DNA of 64,000 bases from Tropicibacter naphthalenivorans. GTDB taxonomy: Bacteria > Pseudomonadota > Alphaproteobacteria > Rhodobacterales > Rhodobacteraceae. Location: NCBI RefSeq assembly GCF_900176475.1, contig NZ_FWXX01000011.1:1-64000 (forward strand). The letters are read 5' to 3'. The notes below the pieces were generated by a model. It saw nothing but the letters and a program-made list of their open reading frames with translations, was not told the origin of the DNA and did not search any database. Both the position numbers and the translations under genes were made by a program. Positions 42,227-50,622 of this stretch are shown here, piece by piece (positions within the stretch are counted from its first letter, which is position 1; each line of letters starts with the position of its first letter).

Positions 42227-43750
42227 TCAGACGCGGGTTCCGTTACTCATCCGGTCCAAGAAGGCCTCGGCCTCGGTCAGGATCGTCTCTCGGCGGTCTT
42301 GATCCATCCGGTCCCACGTCCGGTACATATTCCCCATCCTGTGATTGCCCTCGAACCTGTCGCGGTGGCGGTCCAGAAAGTGCCAATACAGCAAGTTGAA
42401 GGGGCAGGCGTCCTCGCCGGTCTTGGCCTTGACCGAATAGGCGCACCCCTTGCAGTAATTTGACATCTTGTTGATGTAATTTCCCGAGGAAATATAAGGC
42501 TTTGAGGCGATAATCCCCCCGTCGGCGAATTGGCTCATCCCCACCGTATTGGGGCTTTCGACCCATTCGAAGGCGTCGATATAGACCCGCAGATACCAAT
42601 CGTGCACCTCCGTCGGATTTATCCCCGCCAGCAGCGCAAAGTTTCCCGTCACCATCAGTCGCTGGATGTGGTGGGCATAGGCCTCGTCGCGCGTCTGCGC
42701 CACCGCCGCGCCCAGGCAGGCCATATCCGTAGGCGCGCCCCAGAACAGATCGGGCAGACCGCGCTGGTGGTTCAACGCGTTGCGGCGGGGGTAGTCGGGC
42801 CCCTCAAGATAGTAAATGCCGCGGATGTACTCCCGCCAGCCAATGATCTGGCGGATAAAGCCTTCGACCGCGTTCAGCGGCGCGTGCCCCTCGCGATAGG
42901 CGTCCTCGGCGGCTTCGCAGACCTCTAGCGGGTCCAGCAGCCCGATGTTCATGTAGGCGGACAGCAAGGCGTGGTAAAGAAAGGGCTCGCCCTCCAACAT
43001 CGCATCCTGATAGTCGCCGAAACAGGGCAGCGCATGGGTTATGAAATGCGTCAACGCGCGCCGCGCCTGCGTCTGGTCTGTGGCGTAGTGGAACGGGCGT
43101 AACCTGCCGAAACTGTTGGAAAACCGCGCTTCGACAAGGTCCAGAACCTCTTGCGTGGTGTCGTCGGGCGTAAAGCTCATGGGCGAGGTCGTCACGTCCT
43201 TGGGCGGCGCTTTGCGGTTTTCGGCGTCATAGTTCCACTCGCCGCCTTCGGGTTTGTCGCCATCCATCAGCAGCCCGGTTTTACGCCGCATATCGCGGTA
43301 AAAATACTCCATCCGCAGCGCCTTGCGGCCGTTGGCCCAGTCCTGAAACTCCTTGTGAGTGGCGATAAACCGGGTGTCTTCCAGCTGTGTCACGCTCAGC
43401 GGGCAGTCGTTCAACGCCTCGATCAGGCGCCATTCGCCGGGTTCGGTGGCGATCACGTCCGTGGTGCCCACCTCTTCGGCGCGGCGCAGCAGCTCGCCAC
43501 AGATCGAGCCGGAATTCTCGGTATCGTCCAGCTGCGTATAGCGCACATCCCAGCCGTCATCGCGCAGGCGCTGGGCGAATTTACGCATGGCAGCAAAGAT
43601 CAGCGCGATCTTTTTGGGATGGTGTTGCACGTAAGAGGCTTCGTCCGCGACCTCGGCCATGACCACAACATCTTGGGCCTTATCGGCAGACGCCAGTGCC
43701 GAGACATCTTCGGTCAGCTGGTCGCCAAGGATCAGGATCAGTTTACTCAC
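42227..43750 (-). CDS. phrB: FeS-containing bacterial cryptochrome/(6-4) photolyase
   Basis: A 507-residue member of the FeS-BCP class (PhrB/CryB type), flavoproteins that repair (6-4) photoproducts in blue light. The 4Fe-4S ligands are C433, C436 and C449 (CKGCAYSVKAKTGEDAC) and a fourth Cys near 345 (MACLGAAVAQ), with the same spacing as Agrobacterium PhrB. MSKLILILGDQLTEDVSAL at the start and TGNFALLAGINPTEVHDWYL are class-typical. It overlaps the SDR gene by 4 bp and is downstream of it. Confidence 0.95.
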   Translation of the reverse strand: MSKLILILGDQLTEDVSALASADKAQDVVVMAEVADEASYVQHHPKKIALIFAAMRKFAQRLRDDGWDVRYTQLDDTENSGSICGELLRRAEEVGTTDVIATEPGEWRLIEALNDCPLSVTQLEDTRFIATHKEFQDWANGRKALRMEYFYRDMRRKTGLLMDGDKPEGGEWNYDAENRKAPPKDVTTSPMSFTPDDTTQEVLDLVEARFSNSFGRLRPFHYATDQTQARRALTHFITHALPCFGDYQDAMLEGEPFLYHALLSAYMNIGLLDPLEVCEAAEDAYREGHAPLNAVEGFIRQIIGWREYIRGIYYLEGPDYPRRNALNHQRGLPDLFWGAPTDMACLGAAVAQTRDEAYAHHIQRLMVTGNFALLAGINPTEVHDWYLRVYIDAFEWVESPNTVGMSQFADGGIIASKPYISSGNYINKMSNYCKGCAYSVKAKTGEDACPFNLLYWHFLDRHRDRFEGNHRMGNMYRTWDRMDQDRRETILTEAEAFLDRMSNGTRV

Positions 43751-44412
43751 CAGACGATCTCCTTACCTGCGTAGTCGTAGAACCCGCCGGTTTGTTCAGG
43801 CGTCAGGCTGTTGATAACGTTCACCAAACGCGCAGCGGCTGTACCCGCAGGCACCGTGGGATGGCGGCCTGCGTACTTGCGGGTGAACGCGGTCTCGACC
43901 GTGCCGGGGTGCAGGCAGGCGCAGCACAACATCTTGTGTGTTCGCGCCAGTTCAATGGACGCGCCGTGGATCAACTGGTTCAGGCCGGTTTTCGCGGCGC
44001 GGTAGCTGTACCAACCGCCCAATCGGTTGTCGCCGATGGACCCGACCCGCGCGGACAAGGCCGCAAAGACCGCGCGCCGGTCCTTTGGCAGCAGCCTGAC
44101 CGCATGTTTCAGAACCAAGGCTGGGCCGATGGCGTTGACAGCATATTGATCGGCCAGCGCCTTTGCCGACAGCGCCGAGAGCGATTTTTCCGGCTCCGCG
44201 CCGTCGATTTCGAGCGCGCCGGTGGCCACAAAAATCAGATCAAAGGAACCCGTGAGCGCCTCTAAGGACCGTTTGATCGAGTTCTCATCGGTGACGTCTA
44301 ACCCATCGCTGTACCGAGAGAGGCCAACCACATCAATGCCTTGGGCCGATAGGTGGGTGTACAGGGCCGATCCGATGCCCCCGCTGCTGCCGATGATCAA
44401 TCCACGTTCCAT
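43747..44412 (-). CDS. Short-chain dehydrogenase/reductase
   Basis: A 221-residue SDR with a Rossmann start GLIIGSSGGIGSALY, the NAIGPALVLKH segment and a catalytic-type YSYRAAKTGLNQLIHG (YxxxK) motif with an upstream serine in FAALSARVGSIG. The length and the LCCACLHPGTVETAF segment suit the C-factor-like SDR group. Translation of the downstream photolyase gene is coupled by ATGA, which hints at a shared stress or light response. The substrate is unknown. Confidence 0.9.
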   Translation of the reverse strand: MERGLIIGSSGGIGSALYTHLSAQGIDVVGLSRYSDGLDVTDENSIKRSLEALTGSFDLIFVATGALEIDGAEPEKSLSALSAKALADQYAVNAIGPALVLKHAVRLLPKDRRAVFAALSARVGSIGDNRLGGWYSYRAAKTGLNQLIHGASIELARTHKMLCCACLHPGTVETAFTRKYAGRHPTVPAGTAAARLVNVINSLTPEQTGGFYDYAGKEIVW

Positions 44413-44442
44413 GAGGCGGAAGTAGCGGCGCGCGGCACCGGT

Positions 44443-45522
44443 TCAAGCGCGGCCCACGTCTTGTGGGGCAATGGACACGGTTTTCACCACCGCGTGGCAG
44501 CTGATGCCTTGGGTCAGGCCCAATCGCTGCGCCGAGCGCCGAGTGACCCGTGCAAGGATGCGCCCCGCAGGCGTGCGCAGCGAGACGATGGCGCCGGGGC
44601 CGCCGCCCGCGCGGATGGCCTCGACCGTGCCGGGCAGGATGTTCAGCGCCGAAAGGCCTTCGGGCCGGTCTCGGGACAGGATCACCTCAGAGGCGGCGAT
44701 GCGCACCCGGATCGTGTCGCCGATGCCTTGCGGGACGCGCGGCAGGAACAGGGCGATGCCCGCCGCATTCAGTTCGGTTAACCCGTCCTCGTGATGCGCC
44801 TTGACCACGGCCTCCAGCATCGCGCCCGCGCCGCGCACGCCAGCGGGCGTCACCGACGGATCGCTGAGCACATCGGCGGCGGACCCTTGGCGCACAACCC
44901 GCCCATTTTGCAGGACAACGACGGTGGTTGCCAGCCGCGCGACCTCGGCGGGGGCGTGGGTGACGTACAGGATCGGCAGCTTGGCCTCGTCCCTAAGGCG
45001 CTCAAAGTAAGGCAGAATTTCGGTCTTTCGTGCCTCGTCCAGTGCGGCCAGAGGTTCATCCGCCAGCAGCATTTCCGGCTCCGCCAGCAGCGCCCGCCCG
45101 ATGGCGACCCGCTGCTTTTCGCCCCCTGACAGGGCACCGGGGCGTCGATCCAGCAACGCGCCGATCCCCAGCATGTCGACCACATCGGGCAGGCGCGTGC
45201 GCTTTTTCAGGGCGAAAAATTGCCCGTACAACAGGTTCTGCCCCACGGTCAAATGCGGGAAAAGACGCGCCTCTTGAAAGATATAGCCCAAGCGGCGGCG
45301 ATGCGGGGGCAGGCGCACCCCCTGCGTGCTATCACACAAGACCCGCCCGTCGACAGAGATCCGCCCGGCGTCGGGCTGCATGAGCCCTGCGACCGCGTTG
45401 ATGATCGTTGTCTTGCCCGAACCGGATCGCCCGAACAGCACCGTAAGCCCTTGAGGCGCTTCGAAATCTACGTCCAAAGCAAAGCCACGCAACTGGTGTT
45501 TCAGCCTGACTTGCAGCGTCAT
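44443..45522 (-). CDS. modC: Molybdate ABC transporter ATP-binding protein ModC
   Basis: A 359-residue ATPase energising molybdate uptake. Walker A is FGRSGSGKTTIIN (about 31-43), the signature is LSGGEKQRVAIGRALL and Walker B is MLLADEPLAALD. The C-terminal region (about 290-350) is a molybdate-binding MOP domain (SALNILPGTVEAIRAGG, ARVTRRSAQRLGL). The reading frame extends to 45804 inside modB. The ATG at 45522, overlapping the modB stop (ATGA), begins the conserved part. Confidence 0.96.
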   Translation of the reverse strand: MTLQVRLKHQLRGFALDVDFEAPQGLTVLFGRSGSGKTTIINAVAGLMQPDAGRISVDGRVLCDSTQGVRLPPHRRRLGYIFQEARLFPHLTVGQNLLYGQFFALKKRTRLPDVVDMLGIGALLDRRPGALSGGEKQRVAIGRALLAEPEMLLADEPLAALDEARKTEILPYFERLRDEAKLPILYVTHAPAEVARLATTVVVLQNGRVVRQGSAADVLSDPSVTPAGVRGAGAMLEAVVKAHHEDGLTELNAAGIALFLPRVPQGIGDTIRVRIAASEVILSRDRPEGLSALNILPGTVEAIRAGGGPGAIVSLRTPAGRILARVTRRSAQRLGLTQGISCHAVVKTVSIAPQDVGRA

Positions 45523-46208
45523 GAGACTCGCCTCGCGACACGGCGTGCCAGCCATTCCGACAGCAGAAGTGCGCCCATGGCGACGCCGACCGACACCAGT
45601 ACCAACCGCAGGGCCGAGCCTTCGCCGCCGGGCACCTGCAAGAACGCGTAGATTGCCGATGGCAGCGTTTGCGTTTGCCCCGGAATGTTGGACACAAAGG
45701 TGATCGTCGCGCCGAATTCCCCCATCGCCTTGGCAAAGGCCAGCACGCTGCCTGCGAGGATTCCCGGCAAGATCAGCGGCAAGGTCACGGTGGCAAAAAC
45801 CCAAGTGCGCGAGGCACCTAGCGTTGCGGCGGCTTGTTCCAGCTTGGGGTCCACCGCCTCGATCGACAGGCGCATGGCGCGCACCATCAAGGGGAACGCC
45901 ATGATCCCCGCCGCAAGCGCCGCGCCCGTCCAGCGAAAGGCGAACACGATCCCAAGTTCGGCGAGAAAACTGCCCAAAGGCGCCCGCGTGCCAAATGTTA
46001 ACAGCAACAGATAGCCGGTAACCACCGGCGGCAGGATCAGCGGCAAATGCACGAGGCCGTTAACGATCTGCTTGCCGGGAAACTGCCATCGGGCCAAGGC
46101 AAAGGCGGTCAACAGCCCCAAGGGCAAGGCCGCAAGGGTCGCCCACACTGCGACCCGCAGGGACAGCGCAACAGCCTGCCATTCTTGCGGCGTCAGCCAG
46201 TCTGTCAT
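45519..46208 (-). CDS. modB: Molybdate ABC transporter permease ModB
   Basis: A 229-residue inner-membrane permease with about five helices. The ModB/CysT coupling-loop motif EQAAATLGASRTWVFATVTLPLILPGI marks the ATPase contact, and AKAMGEFGATITFVSNIPGQTQTLP is typical of ModB. The ATG at 46208 overlaps the modA stop (ATGA); the longer frame to 46274 is rejected. Confidence 0.96.
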   Translation of the reverse strand: MTDWLTPQEWQAVALSLRVAVWATLAALPLGLLTAFALARWQFPGKQIVNGLVHLPLILPPVVTGYLLLLTFGTRAPLGSFLAELGIVFAFRWTGAALAAGIMAFPLMVRAMRLSIEAVDPKLEQAAATLGASRTWVFATVTLPLILPGILAGSVLAFAKAMGEFGATITFVSNIPGQTQTLPSAIYAFLQVPGGEGSALRLVLVSVGVAMGALLLSEWLARRVARRVS

Positions 46209-46951
46209 TCGTCCCTCAACGGGGTAAACCCATGTTTTGAAAAGATGTCCTTTGCCGCGTCTTGCCCCAGCCACGTTAGAAAGGCGCGCCCTTCTTGGGT
46301 GTCGCGCCCGTCGATCAGCGCGGCCGGATAGCGGATGGCGGTGTGGCTGTGCGGCGGGAATTGCGCCACGATGGTCACCTTGGGCTCGGCCAGCGCGTCG
46401 GTGCCATAAACCACGCCCAAGGGCGCCTCTCCCAACGCCACGAGGGCCAGCGCGGCGCGCACGTTATCGGCTTGGACAACCTTGGGCGCGGCGGTTTCCC
46501 ATAAATTAAGGTCGGTTAAGGCGGTTTTGCCGTAGATGCCCGCCGGGACCGCGTCGACCAGAGCCATGGCGATCCTTTCGGCGTTTTGAACCAGCGTGGG
46601 GATGTCGCCTGCGGTTTGCCCCTTGGGCGCGATCAGAACCAGTGAATTGCCCAGCAAATCGGTGCGCGTGTCCGGGACCAGGAGCCCTTCGGCCTCGAGG
46701 TGATCCATCCATCCGATATTGGCAGAGATAAAGATATCCGTCGGCGCACCAAAGGAAATCTGCCGCGCCAAAGCGGACGATCCAGCGTATGACAGGCGTA
46801 GATTAACGGCAGTTTCAGTTTGGTAAACCTCTGCCGCCTCATCCAACGCGGTCTTGAGACTGGCGGCGGCAAAGATCGTCAGCTCCGCTGCCGAGGACGC
46901 AACCGGCACCAGCAGAGCCACGAGCAAGGCCAAGGGTTTTGCGAAAGTCAT
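46205..46951 (-). CDS. modA: Molybdate-binding periplasmic protein ModA
   Basis: A 248-residue substrate-binding protein. The signal peptide spans about 1-21 (ending ASSAAE). Oxyanion-contact motifs are FAAASLKTALDEAAEVY and SYAGSSALARQI (the serines bind molybdate), with GAPTDIFISA after them. Last visible region QAEGRAFL-like DTQEGRAFLTWLG suits the family. First gene of modABC; its 244-bp upstream gap contains an inverted repeat (47045-47060). I see no clear ModE box. Confidence 0.96.
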   Translation of the reverse strand: MTFAKPLALLVALLVPVASSAAELTIFAAASLKTALDEAAEVYQTETAVNLRLSYAGSSALARQISFGAPTDIFISANIGWMDHLEAEGLLVPDTRTDLLGNSLVLIAPKGQTAGDIPTLVQNAERIAMALVDAVPAGIYGKTALTDLNLWETAAPKVVQADNVRAALALVALGEAPLGVVYGTDALAEPKVTIVAQFPPHSHTAIRYPAALIDGRDTQEGRAFLTWLGQDAAKDIFSKHGFTPLRDE

Positions 46952-47044
46952 CCAAGCGTCCCGATGTTAACCACTGGGCAGACTACCCGAAAAACCAACA
47001 GGCGACAGCCCCTAGCGCGCGGCGCGATTGGGGATCTTAGTTTA

Positions 47045-47060
47045 TGCGACCTTAGTCGCA
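47045..47060. promoter_or_regulatory. Inverted repeat between modA and the GMC gene
   Basis: TGCGAC-CTTA-GTCGCA is a perfect 6-bp dyad with a 4-bp centre, 94 bp upstream of modA and 135 bp upstream of the GMC gene. It has operator form. It does not resemble the ModE consensus, and no regulator can be named. Confidence 0.35.
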
Positions 47061-47195
47061 ATGTGCACAAAAATTCATTGAGTGAACGGAGGAATCCCCC
47101 GGCGCTGCCCGATATGCGCAAAATACTGCACATAGATATCCGGGATACGGCGCGGGAGGGCGCCCATCCGGGACGGGACGAAATGGGAGGAAACC

Positions 47196-48923
47196 ATGTT
47201 CACCACGAACCAAAACCCGCTGGCGGCGGGCGATATCGTTAACGCGTTAGAGGCGGCGCTGTACCGAGGCAAGATCGGGCGTCGGCGCTTTTTCCAGCTG
47301 GCCCTGGCCGTAGGCGCATCGCTGAGCGCGGTCCAAGCCATGGCGCAAGAGGGCGGCGACGCGGCCATCACGCAGCTCTACAACGCGCAAAATCTGCAAC
47401 AGTCATAAGACTATATCGTGGTCGGCTCTGGATCGGGCGGGGCGACCGTGGCAGGGCGTCTGGCTGATACCGGCGCGTCGGTTCTAGTGCTCGAAGCGGG
47501 TGAGACCGACCAGATCAAGGCGGTTCTGAACCCCGCCATGTGGCCGACCAACCTGCGGTCCGAGCGCGACTGGGGCCACACCTCGGACCCGTCCGACGGC
47601 GTGAACGGGCGGCAGCTGATCCTGCCGATGGGCAAAGTTGTGGGCGGCGGCTCTTCGATCAACGTTCAGATCTGGGCGCGCGGGCACAAGAACGACTTTG
47701 ACATGTGGGCCGTCGAGGCGGGCGATGACGCGTGGAATTACGACAACGTGCTGGAAATCTACAAGCGCATCGAAGACTGGCAGGGCGCGCCCGACGCCGA
47801 CCGTCGGGGCACCGGCGGCAAGCTGTATGTCGAGCAGGTCCAGGACCCCAACCCCATTGCCCCCGCGATGCTAAGCGCTTGTGAAAGCGTTGGAATTCCG
47901 GCCTATGACGACATGAACGGCGTCATGATGGAAGGTGAAGGCGGCGCGGCGCTGGCCAACGTGCGCATCAAGGACGGTCGCCGTTTGAACCTGCCGATGA
48001 CCTATCTGTACCCGGCTTTGAAAAAGGGCAACGTGACCCTGCTGACCGGGGCCGAGACCACCAAGCTGATCATGGAGGGCACCCGCGTGACCGGCGTGAC
48101 CTTCGTCAAGGATGGGCAGATGCAATCGGTGTCGGCGTCCTCGCAGGTGGTGCTGGCTGCGGGCGCGATCAACACGCCGAAAATCCTGATGCTGTCTGGG
48201 ATTGGCCCCAAGGCCGAACTGGATCGCATTGGCGTCGAGACCGTTGTCGACCTGCCCGGCGTGGGGCAGAACTTTCAGGATCACGTGCTGGTTGCGGGCT
48301 GCATCTGGGAATACAAGGAACCGCTCGCGCCGAAAAACAGCCTCGCCGAGGCGACGTTTTTTTGGAAGAGCGATTCCAGCCTTGATGGCCCGGACATGCA
48401 GCCCTTTCAGATCGAAGTGCCCTATGCGACCGAGGTCACCGGCCCGGAATATGGCCCGCCCGCCGGTGCCTGGACCATTTCGCCGGGGCTTGTCCGGCCG
48501 AAAAGTCGGGGGCGCGTTTACCTTGAAAGCAGTGACCCCATGGCGCAGGCCAAGGTTGATGCGCAGTTCCTGTCGCACCCGGACGATCCGACGGCGGTGG
48601 TGCGGTCCATCGAGCTGTGCCGCGAGATCGGCAATTCGGACGCGATGAAGGACTTTGTCAAACGCGAAGTCATGCCCGGCGCGTTGTCGCCTGAGGCGAT
48701 GCAGAACTTTGCGCGCAACGCGGCGGGGACCTATTTCCACGAAAGCTGCACCTGCAAGATGGGCACCGACGAGATGTCGGTCGTGGACGGCAACCTCAAG
48801 GTTTATGGTGTCGAAGGGCTGACCATTGCGGACGCGTCGATCATGCCGCGCGTGTCCACCGGTAACACCATGGCGCCGACGGTCATCATCGGCGAACGTG
48901 CGGGTGATATTCTCACCGCATAA
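47196..48923 (+). pseudogene. GMC-family oxidoreductase, Tat-exported, interrupted by in-frame TAA
   Basis: The frame runs from an ATG at 47196 (GGGAGGAAACC upstream) through a Tat signal (GRRRFFQLALAVGASLSAV, about 28-46), then a TAA at 47406-47408, and continues in the same frame to 48923. The codon after the TAA starts DYIVVGSGSGGATVAGR, the FAD-binding strand that in relatives reads YDYIVVGSGSGG; the stop therefore stands where Tyr is expected. The rest is intact: VGGGSSINVQIWARG, VVLAAGAINTPKILMLSGIG, catalytic His in TYFHESCTC, and NTMAPTVIIGERAG. GTG at 47418 could restart but would lose the first beta strand and the Tat signal. A nonsense mutation, read-through or sequence error are all possible. 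Confidence 0.75.
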
Positions 48924-48946
48924 ACCGGATCAACAAAGCTAAAACG

Positions 48947-48984
48947 CGGGCATCGGCAGGTTTCTGCGGATGCCCGTATTTTTT
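48947..48984 (+). terminator. Intrinsic terminator after the GMC gene
   Basis: CGGGCATC (48947-48954) pairs with GATGCCCG (48969-48976), continued inside by GCAG/CTGC (48956-48959, 48964-48967) with a GTTT loop, then TATTTTTT. A strong terminator 24 bp after the GMC stop. Confidence 0.92.
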
Positions 48985-49087
48985 GCCATATGCGGCATAA
49001 ACTTCGCGCACTTTGGTTAATAATGTGTATAAGACGGCGCGAACGCTATCATTTTTTTAACCTAGACCCAAGTTTCGGGAGTGTGCA

Positions 49088-49747
49088 GTGTTTGACTTTG
49101 GTGCCGCGCAAGCGATTGATTACGAAAATGCGTCTTTGTCCTACGGACGCTACCGCATCAAAAGCAGTCTTTTTCTCGCTGGAAAACGCGTGTTCGACAT
49201 CCTGATGAGCTTGGCGCTTTTGCCGCTCTTGATGGTCTTTATGTTGACGCTGCTGGTGCTCAACCCCTTTTACAACAAGGGAAATCTCTTTTACGTGCAG
49301 CGCCGCATGGGCCGCGACTGCAAAGCCTTTCCGGCGATCAAGTTCCGCTCTATGCGGGCCGCTACCGTTGCGCGCTCTGCGGACGATCCGCTTGAGGTGG
49401 ACCGGATCACGCCTTTGGGGGGCTTTCTGCGTAAGAGCCGAATCGATGAGCTGCCGCAGATCCTGAATGTGCTGCGCGGCGATATGAGCCTGATCGGCCC
49501 GCGCCCCGATTATTACGATCACGCGGTGCATTTCCTGCGCGAAGTGCGTGGGTATCGCCAGCGTCACTCTGTGCGCCCCGGCATCAGCGGCCTTGCACAG
49601 ACCGAGCTGGGCTATATCGAAGGCGTCGAAGCCACCCGCCGTAAGGTCAGCGCCGACCTGTACTATATCACCCACGCCAGCTTGAAGCTGGAGCTTTGGA
49701 TTGTCTGGCGGACGCTGTCGGTGGTGTTGCGGCGCGGCGGAGCCTAA
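49088..49747 (+). CDS. Undecaprenyl-phosphate sugar transferase (ExoY-type)
   Basis: A 219-residue bacterial sugar transferase that should start exopolysaccharide repeat units by moving a sugar-1-phosphate to undecaprenyl phosphate. It has one membrane helix (about 36-60) and the catalytic domain with FYVQRRMGRDCKAFPAIKFRSM, GGFLRKSRIDELPQILNVL and MSLIGPRPDYYDH, then RHSVRPGISGLAQ. The start is GTG with GGGAG 8 nt upstream. It converges on the phosphatase gene, beyond which lies a polysaccharide export gene. Confidence 0.93.
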   Translation: MFDFGAAQAIDYENASLSYGRYRIKSSLFLAGKRVFDILMSLALLPLLMVFMLTLLVLNPFYNKGNLFYVQRRMGRDCKAFPAIKFRSMRAATVARSADDPLEVDRITPLGGFLRKSRIDELPQILNVLRGDMSLIGPRPDYYDHAVHFLREVRGYRQRHSVRPGISGLAQTELGYIEGVEATRRKVSADLYYITHASLKLELWIVWRTLSVVLRRGGA

Positions 49748-49750
49748 GCG

Positions 49751-50530
49751 CTACAGCGCGCTGACATCCAGCATGTTGGTAAAGAACTCGACCTCACCAT
49801 TGGTGCAGACATAGGCCGTGGTTAAAACACCCGTTGCGTAGGCTCCGGTGTCCACGGCGATCCGTCCTGCACGGGCGTGCGGTGTCTTGACGATGGTGTG
49901 GCCATGCAGCACCCAAGTCTCATCCGAACGCGGCTTGGTTACGAATTCCGGATGGCCCCAAAGCAAGGTGCGCTGCGCTTGCAGATCTATCGGCACGCTG
50001 GGGTCCGCCCCGGCGTGGACCACCGCGACATTGCCGCTTTGCCAGCGGTCGGGCAGATTGCGCATCCAGTCGATCATGTCCGGGCCCATGGCGTCGGCCA
50101 GTTGATCGCGCAGGGTCTCTAGCGCTGTCTCAGCGTTATAGCCCAAGCCAAAGCTGGCAACCGTCTGCAAGCCACCGTGCCGCAGCCAGCGCCGCCCATG
50201 TTTGCCCGGATCGTCGAGAAAGTTCAGCATCATCTCTTCGTGGTTGCCCTTGAGGCACAAAAAGAGATCGGGAAACTCGGTATTTAACCGCTTGAGAAGG
50301 TTGAGGATCTCGGCGGATTCCTCCCCGCGGTCAACGTAGTCCCCAACGCAGATCACCGTCGGGCGCTCTTCGATGGTTTCGATCACGCGCAGCGTGGCGC
50401 GGAACGGTTCAAGCGATCCGTGAATGTCGCCGATGGCGAAAAAGGATTGCTCTGGCGCGATAGGGGCCGAGAACGTGGGCGCCGCAGGGGCCGGTTTGGA
50501 TTTTCCAAGGAGTTTGCTGAACAGGCTCAT
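49751..50530 (-). CDS. Metallophosphoesterase (serine/threonine phosphatase-like)
   Basis: A 259-residue phosphatase of the PPP/ApaH-like superfamily. The metal-binding motifs are GDIHGSLEPF (about 34-43), GDYVDRGEESAE (about 63-74), LKGNHEEMML (about 93-102) and HGHTIVKTP (near 210). It may act on phosphoproteins or on dinucleoside polyphosphates. The N-terminal 25 residues are Ala/Pro-rich and appear flexible. It lies downstream of the export-lipoprotein gene in the same direction, 92 bp apart. Confidence 0.92.
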   Translation of the reverse strand: MSLFSKLLGKSKPAPAAPTFSAPIAPEQSFFAIGDIHGSLEPFRATLRVIETIEERPTVICVGDYVDRGEESAEILNLLKRLNTEFPDLFLCLKGNHEEMMLNFLDDPGKHGRRWLRHGGLQTVASFGLGYNAETALETLRDQLADAMGPDMIDWMRNLPDRWQSGNVAVVHAGADPSVPIDLQAQRTLLWGHPEFVTKPRSDETWVLHGHTIVKTPHARAGRIAVDTGAYATGVLTTAYVCTNGEVEFFTNMLDVSAL

Positions 50531-50622
50531 GATCGCGGTATGTGTGCCCAGAAATGCGATTTGGCAAGCCTTCCCGAACGAGACGGTGAAAACTTGCCAA
50601 ACCTTTTAGAGCGGATTTTCCT

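Noticed and set aside
47132-47160. Possible ModE-like ATAT repeats upstream of the GMC gene
   Set aside because: The arms are not symmetric and do not match the ModE consensus spacing.
47406-47408. Recoded stop as selenocysteine or pyrrolysine in the GMC gene
   Set aside because: The codon is TAA, not TGA or TAG, and the expected residue is Tyr.
47418-48923. Reading the GMC oxidoreductase as intact from the GTG at 47418
   Set aside because: It would lack the first beta strand of the FAD fold, and the preceding in-frame segment carries a matching Tat signal.
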